Shown: positions 28,283 to 37,114 of the stretch, in pieces
How the letters are laid out: each line of letters begins with the position of its first letter
How positions within the stretch are numbered: position 1 is the stretch's first letter
NCBI RefSeq assembly: GCF_024721995.1
Contig: NZ_JANQBC010000001.1
Coordinates: 928,082 to 992,081 of the forward strand
From: Paenibacillus radicibacter
GTDB taxonomy: Bacteria > Bacillota > Bacilli > Paenibacillales > NBRC-103111
Reading direction: 5' to 3'
DNA: 64,000 nt
Notes under the pieces: generated by a model
Seen by the model: the letters and a program-made list of their open reading frames with translations, nothing else
Told to the model about the DNA's origin: nothing
Database searches by the model: none
Position numbers and translations under genes: made by a program

Positions 28283-28299
28283 TTAGACTATCAGTCTAA
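28283..28299. promoter_or_regulatory. Palindromic operator, probably bound by the TetR domain
   Basis: Perfect 7-bp arms TTAGACT and AGTCTAA around ATC. It sits in the intergenic region about 70 bases upstream of the TetR-fusion start, between the two divergent genes, the usual place and size for an autoregulatory TetR operator. A TATACT at 28331-28336 just downstream may be the -10 of the fusion gene. Confidence 0.7.
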
Positions 28300-28368
28300 T
28301 TTCCTATGGACGATTCATTCCACCTCGCGATATACTGAAGAAAAGCATTTGAAATGGGGGATGTCCGA

Positions 28369-30297
28369 ATGAATCCATTCATGCGAGCCAGTACTCGAAA
28401 AAAGCGGGAAACTGTGGTCGAAACGGCACTCCAGCTGTTTACAGAACATGGTTTTGAGAGCGTTTCCGTTGATGATATAATCGCCAAAAGCGGCATTTCC
28501 AAAGGAACTTTTTACCACTACTTCCAAGCCAAAGATGAAATCATATGCGAGATCGCACTTAAACAAATCCAGATCGTGAACGCTTGGATGCTGCATAAAC
28601 CATCCCAAGTCTTATCGGTTGAGGGTCATATTAATCGCCTATTTGTAGACTTAGCGTCTAATGCAGTTGCTTATCCACGTCTCATGCGCTCTATGACTGC
28701 TCTTGCGCTTCATAATGAAACCGCGGGTGCCGTACAGGAACAATTCATGACAACGCTTCGTGAAGCTATTGGTCATTGGTTGCCAGATACCAGAAAGGCA
28801 GAATTATTGATCACAACGTACATGGGGACTTTACTACGCTGGTGTGCAGAAGATGAATCTGATGATGTTCTCACTCATTTGCTTCGCAGTAACTTGTCTT
28901 GGGTATGGGCAGGACTTCGAGTCGAAGGTACATCCATTCCTTTTCAACTAGAACCGGAAATCAAGGAGGAGTCTGTAATGAAGGTCGCAGTTATTGGAGG
29001 CGGGCTTGCGGGACTTACAGCAGCAGCTTATTTATCAGAGAATCGTTTAATTGAAGGTGTTCTATTCGAAAGAAGTCCTCAGCTTGGCGGACGTGCGTTT
29101 ACGTATGAAAAAGCTGGTTTCACATTAAACTATGGTGCACATGCCATCTACGGCATTGATCGTCATAATATTTCTGCCCTTGAAAAGGAATTAGGTCTAT
29201 CATTCTCCTCGAAGCAAGTTGATAAGCGTAAAGTGATGTATGCCAAACATGGTCAATTGACTCCAGCACCACTGGATTTTGTTAACTTAATGCGTACAGA
29301 CCTGCTTAACCCGCTCGAGAAGGTTCGATTTGTCGGCGAAATTGCCGCAATTATCGGTCATATTCATAACGTGAAAAATTACGCAACACTAGGTGATTAC
29401 CTCGCAGAATCCGATGCAAGTGAAGACATTAAAGAATTGTGGGAGCATCTTGTATGCTCGAACTTCTTTATCACACCAGAAGAAGCCCGTAAAGTACCTG
29501 GCTCAGTAATTTCAGAATATTACCACAATCTATTCCTATCCACGCGCCCTGTGAACTATGTGCTAGGCTCATGGGCAGTCATCACAAACGGACTACGCAC
29601 CAAGATTACAGACTCGAGCCGCTTTGAGATTGCACTGCAAGAAGGCGTGGATGGCATTAAGTATCAAGACAAGAAATTCGTATTAACAACGAAAAATCGC
29701 GAGATGGCTTTTGATAAAGTAATCTTCGCAATGCCTGTTCAACAAGTCGTGAAATTGCTTCGCAATACGCCTTGGGAGCCATTCTTATCCGACTATGAGA
29801 ACAATACTTCTACAGAAGTAATGGTGTACGACATCGGTCTTAGTAAAGTTGTGGCGCGTCCGTTCAGCTACATCTCGGATATGGATAATAAACTCTTTAT
29901 TACAGATGTATCTGCAACTGATCACACTTTAGTCCCGCCAGGCGGACAATTGCTACAGGCGATCGCATACCTCAGCGATAACTTCGACAGCGAAGAAGAG
30001 CGCAAGGCTTACTTGGAAAAGAAAACAATCCAAATGGAAGCTTTGTTCGATACTTATTACCCAGGCTGGAGAGATCACGTTGCTGTGAAGCGTGTGTCTA
30101 AGAAGGCAATGGTTGCGTCCGTTAAGAACATCTCCACGAACTCCTTGTTACCAAATCGCGTAGAGAATGTTCCATTCTACTTCTGCGGCGATGGTTGCCA
30201 AGGCAAGGGAGAGCTTGCTGAACGCTCCTTCTCTAGCGCACGTAGCGCGGCGAAGATGGTTCTGAAAGACGTAGAGGCAAGTGCGACGCTTGTGTAA
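28369..30297 (+). CDS. TetR regulator fused in frame to an FAD amine-oxidase/desaturase-like oxidoreductase
   Basis: Residues 1-204 form a TetR regulator (helix-turn-helix in SVDDIIAKSGISKGTFYHYF). From residue 204 onward comes a complete FAD/NAD-binding oxidoreductase of the amine oxidase, phytoene desaturase and protoporphyrinogen oxidase type: KVAVIGGGLAGLTAAAYL, FERSPQLGGRA, C-terminal FYFCGDG. No stop codon separates them, yet AAGGAGG at 28963-28969 lies eight bases before an in-frame ATG at 28978, exactly where the enzyme would start alone. Both a 642-residue fusion and a separate 439-residue enzyme could be made. ATG 28369 is chosen because GGGGGAT precedes it. Substrate unknown. Confidence 0.88.
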   Translation: MNPFMRASTRKKRETVVETALQLFTEHGFESVSVDDIIAKSGISKGTFYHYFQAKDEIICEIALKQIQIVNAWMLHKPSQVLSVEGHINRLFVDLASNAVAYPRLMRSMTALALHNETAGAVQEQFMTTLREAIGHWLPDTRKAELLITTYMGTLLRWCAEDESDDVLTHLLRSNLSWVWAGLRVEGTSIPFQLEPEIKEESVMKVAVIGGGLAGLTAAAYLSENRLIEGVLFERSPQLGGRAFTYEKAGFTLNYGAHAIYGIDRHNISALEKELGLSFSSKQVDKRKVMYAKHGQLTPAPLDFVNLMRTDLLNPLEKVRFVGEIAAIIGHIHNVKNYATLGDYLAESDASEDIKELWEHLVCSNFFITPEEARKVPGSVISEYYHNLFLSTRPVNYVLGSWAVITNGLRTKITDSSRFEIALQEGVDGIKYQDKKFVLTTKNREMAFDKVIFAMPVQQVVKLLRNTPWEPFLSDYENNTSTEVMVYDIGLSKVVARPFSYISDMDNKLFITDVSATDHTLVPPGGQLLQAIAYLSDNFDSEEERKAYLEKKTIQMEALFDTYYPGWRDHVAVKRVSKKAMVASVKNISTNSLLPNRVENVPFYFCGDGCQGKGELAERSFSSARSAAKMVLKDVEASATLV

Positions 30298-30355
30298 GTG
30301 GATATTATTATTGGATTGTTGAAAATGAAAAAGGATGGCGTAGTAGCCATCCACT

Positions 30356-30387
30356 GGCTGTCGAGAGGTTCTCGGCAGCCTTTTTTT
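30356..30387 (+). terminator. Terminator of the TetR-oxidoreductase gene
   Basis: Stem GGCTGTCGAGA/TCTCGGCAGCC (one G-U pair) followed by seven T residues. Confidence 0.9.
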
Positions 30388-30518
30388 CATGAAAAACTTT
30401 ACTCTATTTAGCAGTGACGATCGGCATCATCGCTATCGTCCAAACGATAAGAGCAAATATAATACTACATACGACCGACACGATACTCTAGGGTGTAACA
30501 TTAGGAAATATACTTCGT

Positions 30519-30998
30519 CTATTTGCTTGATTTTGTCCTCAAATAAGCTTCGATAACTTCTTCATTCGGACCTCTTGTAGTTTGAAAGGAATAATACAAC
30601 ATCCCTGTATTGTACTGATACACTTTATTCTGGTTATTTGAAAATAACGTGTACGTCGTATTGCCTATTGTCGTTAGTGTTTGATCCATTTCTTTAAATT
30701 GCATTGGGCTCCTCGATAGTAATAATTGAAGACCATTTGTAAAATGGATCGTGCAGGTTGGTAAGGTAAAATGATCATTGTATTCTACAATTTTATCAAT
30801 TTCCCAATCCGGTATAACCGGCATAACTTTAACAAGCAAAATATTCGGTATATCGGATGATTGGATTTCTCTTCTAGATATATTTTCATTGAAATATCCA
30901 TTACGATACAAGAATAGTCCAATGAGGGCTGCTAGTATGATTGCAATAACAATAGTTCCGACAATTAATCTCTTCATCATTTTGCTATCAACAATCAC
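30519..30998 (-). CDS. Membrane-anchored protein of unknown function
   Basis: A 159-residue protein with one N-terminal membrane segment (LIVGTIVIAIILAALIGLFLY) and an extracytoplasmic remainder without recognisable motifs. The GTG at 30998 directly follows the stop of the DinB gene, suggesting coupling; ATG codons a few residues on are alternatives. The stretch 30390-30515 beyond it holds only a short degenerate hydrophobic frame. Confidence 0.65.
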   Translation of the reverse strand: MIVDSKMMKRLIVGTIVIAIILAALIGLFLYRNGYFNENISRREIQSSDIPNILLVKVMPVIPDWEIDKIVEYNDHFTLPTCTIHFTNGLQLLLSRSPMQFKEMDQTLTTIGNTTYTLFSNNQNKVYQYNTGMLYYSFQTTRGPNEEVIEAYLRTKSSK

Positions 30999-31505
30999 TC
31001 ATTTACATTCGTTTAGAATCTCGTTAATTTGCTTCATATGTCTTTGTTCGTGTACATATAAGGATTCCACCCAATCGATTAATAACATTTCTTTAAAAAC
31101 CGGATGAACAAAGGATCTTCTGCTCAGAATGCTTGGATCTTCAACTGCATTTAGGATGGCATGCAACTTTTCTCTTGAATTACGAAGTCTAGCGATGATT
31201 TCATTGTGATCTAGCGTTTCATCAACTGGTATAACCATATCAGGAGCTTCTAACTTGTTACTTCGATCAATCAATACATCCATTGACTTATGTTCCATAA
31301 TAGAATCTTCATCGGTCTTTAATCCTCTTTTGATCGCGATGGAATAAAGCTCTTCGGTCTTACTTAAATGCTGAAAGATTTGAGCAATGCTCCAGCTGTC
31401 GGAATCTTTACGTTTAATTAATTGTTCTTCGTTCAACCGAGCAAGGAGTACTAACAAGTCATCTCTCGTTTCCTTTAACTTGTGATTGATTTCTTGAAGT
31501 TCCAT
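30999..31505 (-). CDS. DinB superfamily protein
   Basis: About 168 residues of the DinB four-helix fold: EINHKLKETRDDLLVLLARL, DSDSWSIAQIFQHLSKTEELY and the C-terminal WVESLYVHEQRHMKQI with His residues placed as metal ligands. Members are metal-dependent, often thiol transferases; the substrate is not known. Start taken at the ATG at 31505 downstream of GGGGAG. Confidence 0.85.
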   Translation of the reverse strand: MELQEINHKLKETRDDLLVLLARLNEEQLIKRKDSDSWSIAQIFQHLSKTEELYSIAIKRGLKTDEDSIMEHKSMDVLIDRSNKLEAPDMVIPVDETLDHNEIIARLRNSREKLHAILNAVEDPSILSRRSFVHPVFKEMLLIDWVESLYVHEQRHMKQINEILNECK

Positions 31506-31556
31506 CGTAATCACGCTCCCCTTAATATAAGTTACAATTTATGCAAAAATACGTTG

Positions 31557-32009
31557 TTACATGATACCTAAATGTTTCTTCATTAAGTCTTCTATGTTAA
31601 TTCCGTTGATTGTTAATCCAGTGATATTACAGTCTGTAATCTCCATATTCGTTAGGTCACAGTTCGTGAATTTAATGGATTTGTAGTCGCCATCGGGTTG
31701 ATAGTTGTAGTCTCCTTCTTGAGGGAGTGCAATATTGGCGAACTCTGTTCCGAATAAATGAACATGATCAATTTGCATATGACTCATGTTCGCGTTTTGA
31801 ATAGATGAATGAGATAAATTAATATCGGATAAATTCCAACTCGCTGCATTAATATCACTTAGCGTTGCCTCACTCATATTCGCGTTCGTTACTTTCATTT
31901 TTGACAAATTTACATTATGAAAATCTAACTCTTGTGCATTCACATTCTTAAAAGTAGAGCTCGAGATATCCTTCATTTCCAAATTAAATTTACCTGCTTC
32001 TAATTGCAT
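31557..32009 (-). CDS. Pentapeptide repeat protein
   Basis: About 150 residues dominated by A(N/D)LSxxx-type pentapeptides (ANMSEATLSDINAASWNLSD, NANMSHMQIDHVHLFGTEFA), which build a right-handed beta helix. Role unknown; some relatives protect DNA gyrase, but nothing here shows that. SD GAGGAG before the ATG. Confidence 0.85.
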   Translation of the reverse strand: MQLEAGKFNLEMKDISSSTFKNVNAQELDFHNVNLSKMKVTNANMSEATLSDINAASWNLSDINLSHSSIQNANMSHMQIDHVHLFGTEFANIALPQEGDYNYQPDGDYKSIKFTNCDLTNMEITDCNITGLTINGINIEDLMKKHLGIM

Positions 32010-32054
32010 ACACTTACTCCTCTTTTCACATGGAATTTTTATTGGTTTATATAT

Positions 32055-32102
32055 AAATAAAACGCCACAACCTTAGAACTTTCTTCTCTTAGGCTGCGGC
32101 GT
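32055..32102 (-). terminator. Intrinsic terminator
   Basis: A long imperfect minus-strand stem, ACGCCGCAGCCTAAGA with TCTAAGGTTGTGGCGT, followed by TTTATTT. It ends the transcript of the genes at 32135-34756. Confidence 0.8.
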
Positions 32103-32134
32103 ACGTAAACTCAGTTTATGATATTGGAGATGCA

Positions 32135-32443
32135 TTATGGAGTGTTGTTCCTTATCTTTACTGCAATGACTGAATTAATAATAGCAAGAATAACAATTGC
32201 CAGGTACTTGAAAGTGTTATGTCTTACTAATTCTAATTTGGGTAATTCATCAGCGGCATAGCCTAAGAAATAGAGTAGAGCACTTGAGACGATTACACTA
32301 ATAAGAGAAATACTTGCAAGTGAGAAACCATTGATATTTTGCAAATACCTTTTAAAGAAAATACTCTTAACAAACAGCAGTGATAGGATGATAATAAAGA
32401 ACACAAAGATAAAGTCAATGAATTGGAAAGCTTCCTGTGACAT
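32135..32443 (-). CDS. Small membrane protein of unknown function
   Basis: About 102 residues with three hydrophobic segments (FIFVFFIIILSLLFVKSIFF, SLISVIVSSALLYFLGYAA, YLAIVILAIINSVIAVKI). The ATG at 32443 has AAGGAGG eight bases upstream; the longer open frame to 32539 overlaps the upstream lipoprotein gene and is rejected. Confidence 0.75.
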   Translation of the reverse strand: MSQEAFQFIDFIFVFFIIILSLLFVKSIFFKRYLQNINGFSLASISLISVIVSSALLYFLGYAADELPKLELVRHNTFKYLAIVILAIINSVIAVKIRNNTP

Positions 32444-32463
32444 TAAATATCCTCCTTCTATAA

Positions 32464-32958
32464 TTACAAGTTCTTCTCCATCACATCTACAATGATAGCA
32501 CCAAAAAACTTGCCGCCCAAGTAAGTATTTAACTGCCACTGCCCACTTGAAGGTAATTGAAGACTAGATGGAATATGAGCGTCTGCACCATTGTTAGGGC
32601 CACCTAGCCCGCTGTATTCCCAAACATGTTCCTCTCGAGGTGTTCCGCTATTTGTTACAAGTGCCATAACTTTCTCATTCATACGCATGTTTATTGCTTC
32701 TACTCGAAATGGCTTTAATGCCAATTCTTCTTTCGTTCCCCAAAAATGCCACATGTATTTATTCACTTGATTCGCTATAAAATCTGGTCCAAGAATGCCT
32801 AATCTTCCTTTAACTTCAACCATCGGGCTATCATTTGAATAAAAGATTGGACTTGGTTTCATTGCCGTTTCTTTATCTGTATTGCATCCAATTAAGCCCA
32901 CTAAGGCTATACATATCAGCATAAATAGGAGGGTTCGCTTACTCATTAGTAGTGTCAC
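32464..32958 (-). CDS. Putative lipoprotein of unknown function
   Basis: A 164-residue protein with lipobox LIGC after a hydrophobic signal (MLICIALVGLIGC), so lipid-anchored outside. The mature part contains WHFWGTKEEL and HVWEYSGLGGPNNGADAHIPS; it is reminiscent of DUF4871-type Bacillus lipoproteins, which I state with low certainty. Start may be the GTG at 32958 or the ATG four codons later. Confidence 0.75.
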   Translation of the reverse strand: MTLLMSKRTLLFMLICIALVGLIGCNTDKETAMKPSPIFYSNDSPMVEVKGRLGILGPDFIANQVNKYMWHFWGTKEELALKPFRVEAINMRMNEKVMALVTNSGTPREEHVWEYSGLGGPNNGADAHIPSSLQLPSSGQWQLNTYLGGKFFGAIIVDVMEKNL

Positions 32959-32961
32959 ATC

Positions 32962-33702
32962 TTATGTTTCATAATCGTTGAAATTAAGGCGCCAATCCGT
33001 CACATAAGCGGGATAATACCCTACACGGTTAGCCACTCGTTGGGAGGCAATATTACTTGCGATAACGTCATAAAGTGGCACAGAGCCACGCTCCAGCACT
33101 TCAAACGTCAATCTATTCACGAGATACGCGGCCAAGCCATGATTACGATAATCTGGAAGTACATCCACACCAATCTGCCAGTTCTTCGCACTTACATTGT
33201 CCGCACCGGCCATACCAACAACTTTCCCATCTTTCTTAGCAAGAACAACCAATACTGTCTGATAAGGATGATTCACGTTCTTTATAAGTGCATTATTAAA
33301 TCCATCAAGCCCGAATAACTGATAGACTTCATCCTTATCAACTATTTCATAGGTAAAATGAGCTGGTGGCAACATCGGCTTTATTTTCTCAATATCCGGC
33401 AGGAAATGTAAGTACAAACCTCTGATGAACGGTAAGGAAAAGATATAATCTCGAGTCTTACCTTGCATCTGTTCTCTAGCAATAGCTAGTCTTTCCGGTG
33501 TTGCTGACACAACAATGGATTTCCCCATGGACAATATATCAAAGTGACACTCTTTTCTTGGAAAAGGCTTGCGTCCGGGATTATCTTTGGTCTCAACAAA
33601 AATGACCGTGTCGGTTTCACTATTCAAGTCATCAATCGTGCAATTGAGATCAATCGCCAGTTGTGATTGAACGATATGGATCATTTCTTTGTGAGTCATC
33701 AT
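32962..33702 (-). CDS. GNAT family N-acetyltransferase
   Basis: About 246 residues. The C-terminal half holds the GNAT core: QTVLVVLAKKDGKVVGMAGA, QIGVDVLPDYRNHGLAAYLV with the acetyl-CoA-binding turn, and ASNIASQRVANRVGY. The N-terminal half is an additional domain. Start set at ATG 33702 behind AAGGTG. Substrate unknown. Confidence 0.85.
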   Translation of the reverse strand: MMTHKEMIHIVQSQLAIDLNCTIDDLNSETDTVIFVETKDNPGRKPFPRKECHFDILSMGKSIVVSATPERLAIAREQMQGKTRDYIFSLPFIRGLYLHFLPDIEKIKPMLPPAHFTYEIVDKDEVYQLFGLDGFNNALIKNVNHPYQTVLVVLAKKDGKVVGMAGADNVSAKNWQIGVDVLPDYRNHGLAAYLVNRLTFEVLERGSVPLYDVIASNIASQRVANRVGYYPAYVTDWRLNFNDYET

Positions 33703-33730
33703 GTAAGAACACCTTCTCTCAGAAACAACA

Positions 33731-34756
33731 TTAAATCTTCTCGATAACCTCATCAATCTTACCAGCGATCATGCCCGCACCCTTGTTGATATTACCGATA
33801 ATATGCGCGTGGATCTTGCTTTCGGGATATACAGAGGATTGCATGATGACACCTGGGTCACTGCCCATTACAAAGTATTTGAAAATCTTGTTATCGCGCT
33901 TCAAAATCCAGACTCCGTAACCATAGTAAGTCTGCTCACCTTCTTGTTCATGTGGAATTAGCATTCGATTCGTGATTTCTGGCGATAGTAATTGATGATT
34001 AAACAGCGCATCCCAGAACTTAATTAGATCACACACAGTCGTGAAAGCTCCTCCATCTGGTCCGCCTTTGATCGGTAATGAGTAAATATTCGTCCTCCAA
34101 GTTCGATCATCTTGATCGATATATCCATTCGCTGTTCGCTCAGGGAGCTGATCCATTCTATAGTAACCTGAATCTAGCATCCCACATTTTTGGAAAATAC
34201 GGCTCTCCACATAATCTGTAAATGCCATCCCGCTTCGCTGTTCCACGATTAAACCTAGCAAGATAAAACCTGCATTGTTATATGAAAATCTTTCTCCTGG
34301 AGCAAATTGCATAGGTTTACTCTGAAATAAGGGTAGAAAATCTGTTGGGGACTGAAGGGAGTACATAGGGGTGTCTTTCCACAACTCTTCGAAAGAACCC
34401 ATCACATCCTCATCAAAATAATCCGGCACACCCGAGCTATGGGTTAATAAATGATGGATCGTAATACCCGGATCGAACTCAGGAAAAGAATGATCAAGGC
34501 AGTCTTTTAAGTAGGTATCAAAAGAAAGTAAACCCTCTTGCACAAGCTGACAAATTGCCACAGCGGTGAATATTTTGCAACCTGAAGCGATCCCGAATCT
34601 TGTATCAGTACGATTGAGAATATGCTCGGATCGATTGGCGTAGCCGTAACCTTTTTCAAAAACACTAGACTTGTCACGAACTAGAACAGCCCCGGAGAAT
34701 GGGAGGGTTTCATTGTGTTTATGGATAATATCTTCTATAAAGTGAGTAAGATTCAT
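33731..34756 (-). CDS. Beta-lactamase-fold serine hydrolase
   Basis: About 341 residues of the class C beta-lactamase / penicillin-binding transpeptidase fold: catalytic SxxK as SGCK, the YxN motif as YNN in RFSYNNAGFILLGL, and HLLTHSSGVPDYF. There is no signal peptide, so it is probably a cytosolic esterase or peptidase instead of a beta-lactamase. Start at ATG 34756. Confidence 0.88.
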   Translation of the reverse strand: MNLTHFIEDIIHKHNETLPFSGAVLVRDKSSVFEKGYGYANRSEHILNRTDTRFGIASGCKIFTAVAICQLVQEGLLSFDTYLKDCLDHSFPEFDPGITIHHLLTHSSGVPDYFDEDVMGSFEELWKDTPMYSLQSPTDFLPLFQSKPMQFAPGERFSYNNAGFILLGLIVEQRSGMAFTDYVESRIFQKCGMLDSGYYRMDQLPERTANGYIDQDDRTWRTNIYSLPIKGGPDGGAFTTVCDLIKFWDALFNHQLLSPEITNRMLIPHEQEGEQTYYGYGVWILKRDNKIFKYFVMGSDPGVIMQSSVYPESKIHAHIIGNINKGAGMIAGKIDEVIEKI

Positions 34757-34901
34757 TGCATGATTGTTCCTTTCTTTACATGTCCTGAAGCGTTTATTCG
34801 ATGTCACGATACGGTATTCCTTCTATCTCGTTCCATGTGTTTCACGCAAATAACGGTACAGGAGAGAAATCCCTGCACCGTTAGATTACAACACCATACG
34901 C

Positions 34902-35426
34902 TTACTTCGGTTCACTGAGCACTCCACTTAGCATTGCGATGATGCTTGCGCCGTACCCAGCCCCTGGATAAGCCCAGCCGGTTCCATTCGGGTTGTCTGC
35001 AGCACCGAGCCATTCCACATAAGGAGCGGTTCCCCGGGTCACATAGCCAAATCGAGGATCAACAACTGCCTGATTAAGAGCTACTGTACTCGCATATGCC
35101 TTCAAGTGCTGAATTTGTGCTCTGACGCCTATCCTTGGACTTGAGAAAGTAGCAGGACTAGTAGCACCCGAATTCACTGCACCAATCCCAGCGTAATTGT
35201 TCTGAGAAGGAAGGACCGCACCGCCATAACGGAAATATCCGGTCTCTTGAAGCGATTGCGCCCAGGCTATATCTCCCCTAACACCTTCCGCTTGCCCTTC
35301 CTCAATGAACATCTGGGCAAGCTGCTGAATTGTGCAGTTCGGCAGCTTCGGCGAGGAGTAAGCTTTCAAAGAATAAGAAACCATCTGTTCTGCCGTCGCC
35401 TTCGCCGTACCCATAATTGCCATCAT
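34902..35426 (-). CDS. Glucosaminidase domain, C-terminal half of a frameshifted cell-wall hydrolase
   Basis: An endo-beta-N-acetylglucosaminidase-type domain: YSSPKLPNCTIQQLAQMFI, the presumed catalytic Glu in AWAQSLQETGYFRYGG, and NNYAGIGAVNSG. It lies one frame away from the amidase gene upstream. Removing one base from the G6 tract at 35455-35460 would join the two as KVYPPYADDDSNN, which reads like a natural linker. An independent start at the ATG pair near 35426 is possible but has no good ribosome binding site. It is therefore probably the broken-off end of one bifunctional autolysin. Confidence 0.75.
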   Translation of the reverse strand: MMAIMGTAKATAEQMVSYSLKAYSSPKLPNCTIQQLAQMFIEEGQAEGVRGDIAWAQSLQETGYFRYGGAVLPSQNNYAGIGAVNSGATSPATFSSPRIGVRAQIQHLKAYASTVALNQAVVDPRFGYVTRGTAPYVEWLGAADNPNGTGWAYPGAGYGASIIAMLSGVLSEPK

Positions 35427-35445
35427 CGTGTTGTTCGAATCATCG

Positions 35446-36474
35446 TCAGCGTATGGGGGGATACACCTTGTTACCGATATCGTCGAACACCGAGAAGCCT
35501 GGATGCTTGTCACACTCCACCTTCGCATTGTCTAGGATGCTATATGCTCCAACCTGTGAAGCCGCATCTGTCCATGATTTACGCACTCTCCATAGCGCAG
35601 CATTCAGCGGATACACCTTAATCCCATGTTCATCAAATACAGAGTAACCTGAATGCTTATCACACTCGATCTTTGCATTTTCCAAAATGCTGTATGCACC
35701 GACCTGTGAAGTTTCATCATCCCATGTCTTACGAACGCGGTACAATCCATCCGATGGCTGAGATGTGTTCGGGTAAACCTTCACCCCATTCTCATCAAAT
35801 ACGGAATAGCCCGGGTTCAGATCACATAAGGCAATCGCATTCTCCAATACGTTGTAGGCTCCGATTTGCGAAGCAGCATCTGCCCATGTTTTACGAACAC
35901 GGTATAGCTTGGCTGGAGGAGTCGTGCCACCACCATTCCAAGTACGTCCGAGGAACGCGACCACCCCTTTGGCAATGCCTGTTGCTGCTTTCGTCAAGAA
36001 GGCATCTGTCTTAAGCAGTGACTCTTCGCTTGGATTCGAGATAAAGCACACCTCGGTTAGAACAGCTGCCATATTCGTTTCTCTTAGTACCGCAAAGTTC
36101 GCGAACTTCACACCACGATTCGGAAGGCCTATTGCAGACACTAAATTACTCTGGACAAAAGATGCCAATCGCTCATCCGAACCACCTGGGTCAAATGCGT
36201 ATGTTTCCGTACCAGTAGCCGTTGCACCTGCACTGTTCAAGTGGATACTTAGGAAGTAATTAGCCCCTGTATTATTCGCGTAGTTTGCCCGCTCCGAAAG
36301 TCCGACGAAAGTGTCTGTTGTTCTTGTGTAATTGACAGACACACCGTTAGCCGTAAGTAAACTTCCTACTTTAAGTGCAAGTTTTAATGTAGTCGCACTT
36401 TCTGTTAAACCTGTTGGTCCATTCGCACCTGGGTCATATCCACCGTGTCCAGCATCAATTGTGAAATCTACCAT
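35446..36474 (-). CDS. N-acetylmuramoyl-L-alanine amidase with three SPOR-like repeats, frameshifted at its end
   Basis: Residues 1-180 are an Amidase_3 domain: zinc ligands in IDAGHGGYDPG, the Glu in GLTESATTLKL, SIHLNSAG and the catalytic Glu in LTEVCFISN. Three tandem repeats of about 45 residues follow (LYRVRKTW...AYSILENA...GYSVFDENGVKVYP), similar to SPOR-like peptidoglycan-binding modules. The frame ends three residues after a C6 run on the coding strand, and the glucosaminidase domain continues in the next frame. It belongs to a module with the holin and split sigma factor. No signal peptide is present, as in phage endolysins. Confidence 0.88.
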   Translation of the reverse strand: MVDFTIDAGHGGYDPGANGPTGLTESATTLKLALKVGSLLTANGVSVNYTRTTDTFVGLSERANYANNTGANYFLSIHLNSAGATATGTETYAFDPGGSDERLASFVQSNLVSAIGLPNRGVKFANFAVLRETNMAAVLTEVCFISNPSEESLLKTDAFLTKAATGIAKGVVAFLGRTWNGGGTTPPAKLYRVRKTWADAASQIGAYNVLENAIALCDLNPGYSVFDENGVKVYPNTSQPSDGLYRVRKTWDDETSQVGAYSILENAKIECDKHSGYSVFDEHGIKVYPLNAALWRVRKSWTDAASQVGAYSILDNAKVECDKHPGFSVFDDIGNKVYPPIR

Positions 36475-36607
36475 TTGTCATTTCCCCTTTAACTTTAGAT
36501 TGGTTATCCGCTGGCCAGCTTAATCTATAAAGAGTGTTTACGAGTGAGATTCACAACCTTTTGCGAAGGATTATTTTTCAAAAAATGATAAGTGTTAGAG
36601 AAGACAA

Positions 36608-36638
36608 CAAAAAATCCTCTACGCGAGTGCGAGAGGAT
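36608..36638 (-). terminator. Terminator downstream of the holin gene
   Basis: Minus-strand stem ATCCTCT(CGC)...(GCG)AGAGGAT followed by six T residues. It separates the sigma-holin unit from the amidase gene, whose promoter must lie between 36480 and 36610. Confidence 0.85.
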
Positions 36639-36678
36639 CGTATCATGTTATACAAGGACGGATTTAATAAGTGAGGAA

Positions 36679-37098
36679 TTATCCGCTTTTCTGAGAGTCT
36701 GTCGAATTGTCACTTCGCGATTTCATAGCGCTAATAATCTTCTTGAACTGTTCTGGCATCGGCAGCCCGATTCTCGCATAATTTTCCGCAATGGAGATCA
36801 ATTCATTCGCAAGGTAGAAGTATATGGCTCCGATCATGACATAATCCACTTCAAATAATAGATCAATCCGATGTGCAAGGAGGATCACGACAAGCATTAA
36901 ACCTTTTTTCGTGATGCCCCAAAATCCAATGGAGCTGCTTAACCCTTGTCCCGTCTTTAGCGCCGCAAGAATACCTGTAACATAATCGATGATAATCGTT
37001 AATGTAAAAAATCCGAGTAATTCGCTCCATCCGCCGAAGAAGTAATTGATGATACAACCGGCGGTTGCTGAGATCATTTTGAAAGATAACTCATACAT
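36679..37098 (-). CDS. Phage-type holin
   Basis: About 139 residues with three or four hydrophobic segments and the holin family pattern GGWSELLGFFTLTIIIDYVTGILAA and SSIGFWGITKKGLMLVVIL, then a charged C-terminus. It matches the toxin-secretion/phage-lysis holin family that permeabilises the membrane for endolysins. ATG 37098 has GAGGAG upstream. The next gene on the same strand encodes the amidase. Confidence 0.88.
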   Translation of the reverse strand: MYELSFKMISATAGCIINYFFGGWSELLGFFTLTIIIDYVTGILAALKTGQGLSSSIGFWGITKKGLMLVVILLAHRIDLLFEVDYVMIGAIYFYLANELISIAENYARIGLPMPEQFKKIISAMKSRSDNSTDSQKSG

Positions 37099-37114
37099 CA
37101 ATCTCCTCTCCCTT

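Noticed and set aside
30390..30518. Short hydrophobic ORF of 25 codons on the minus strand
   Set aside because: It starts at GTG without a ribosome binding site right after an in-frame stop and looks like a chance or decayed fragment.
31557..32009. Qnr-type quinolone resistance protein
   Set aside because: The pentapeptide region is short and lacks the loop features of Qnr/MfpA, so only a generic pentapeptide repeat call is supported.
35446..35460. Programmed ribosomal frameshift in the amidase-glucosaminidase gene
   Set aside because: There is a C6 run on the coding strand, but I see no clear slippery heptamer, internal Shine-Dalgarno or downstream stimulatory hairpin, so an ordinary indel is simpler.
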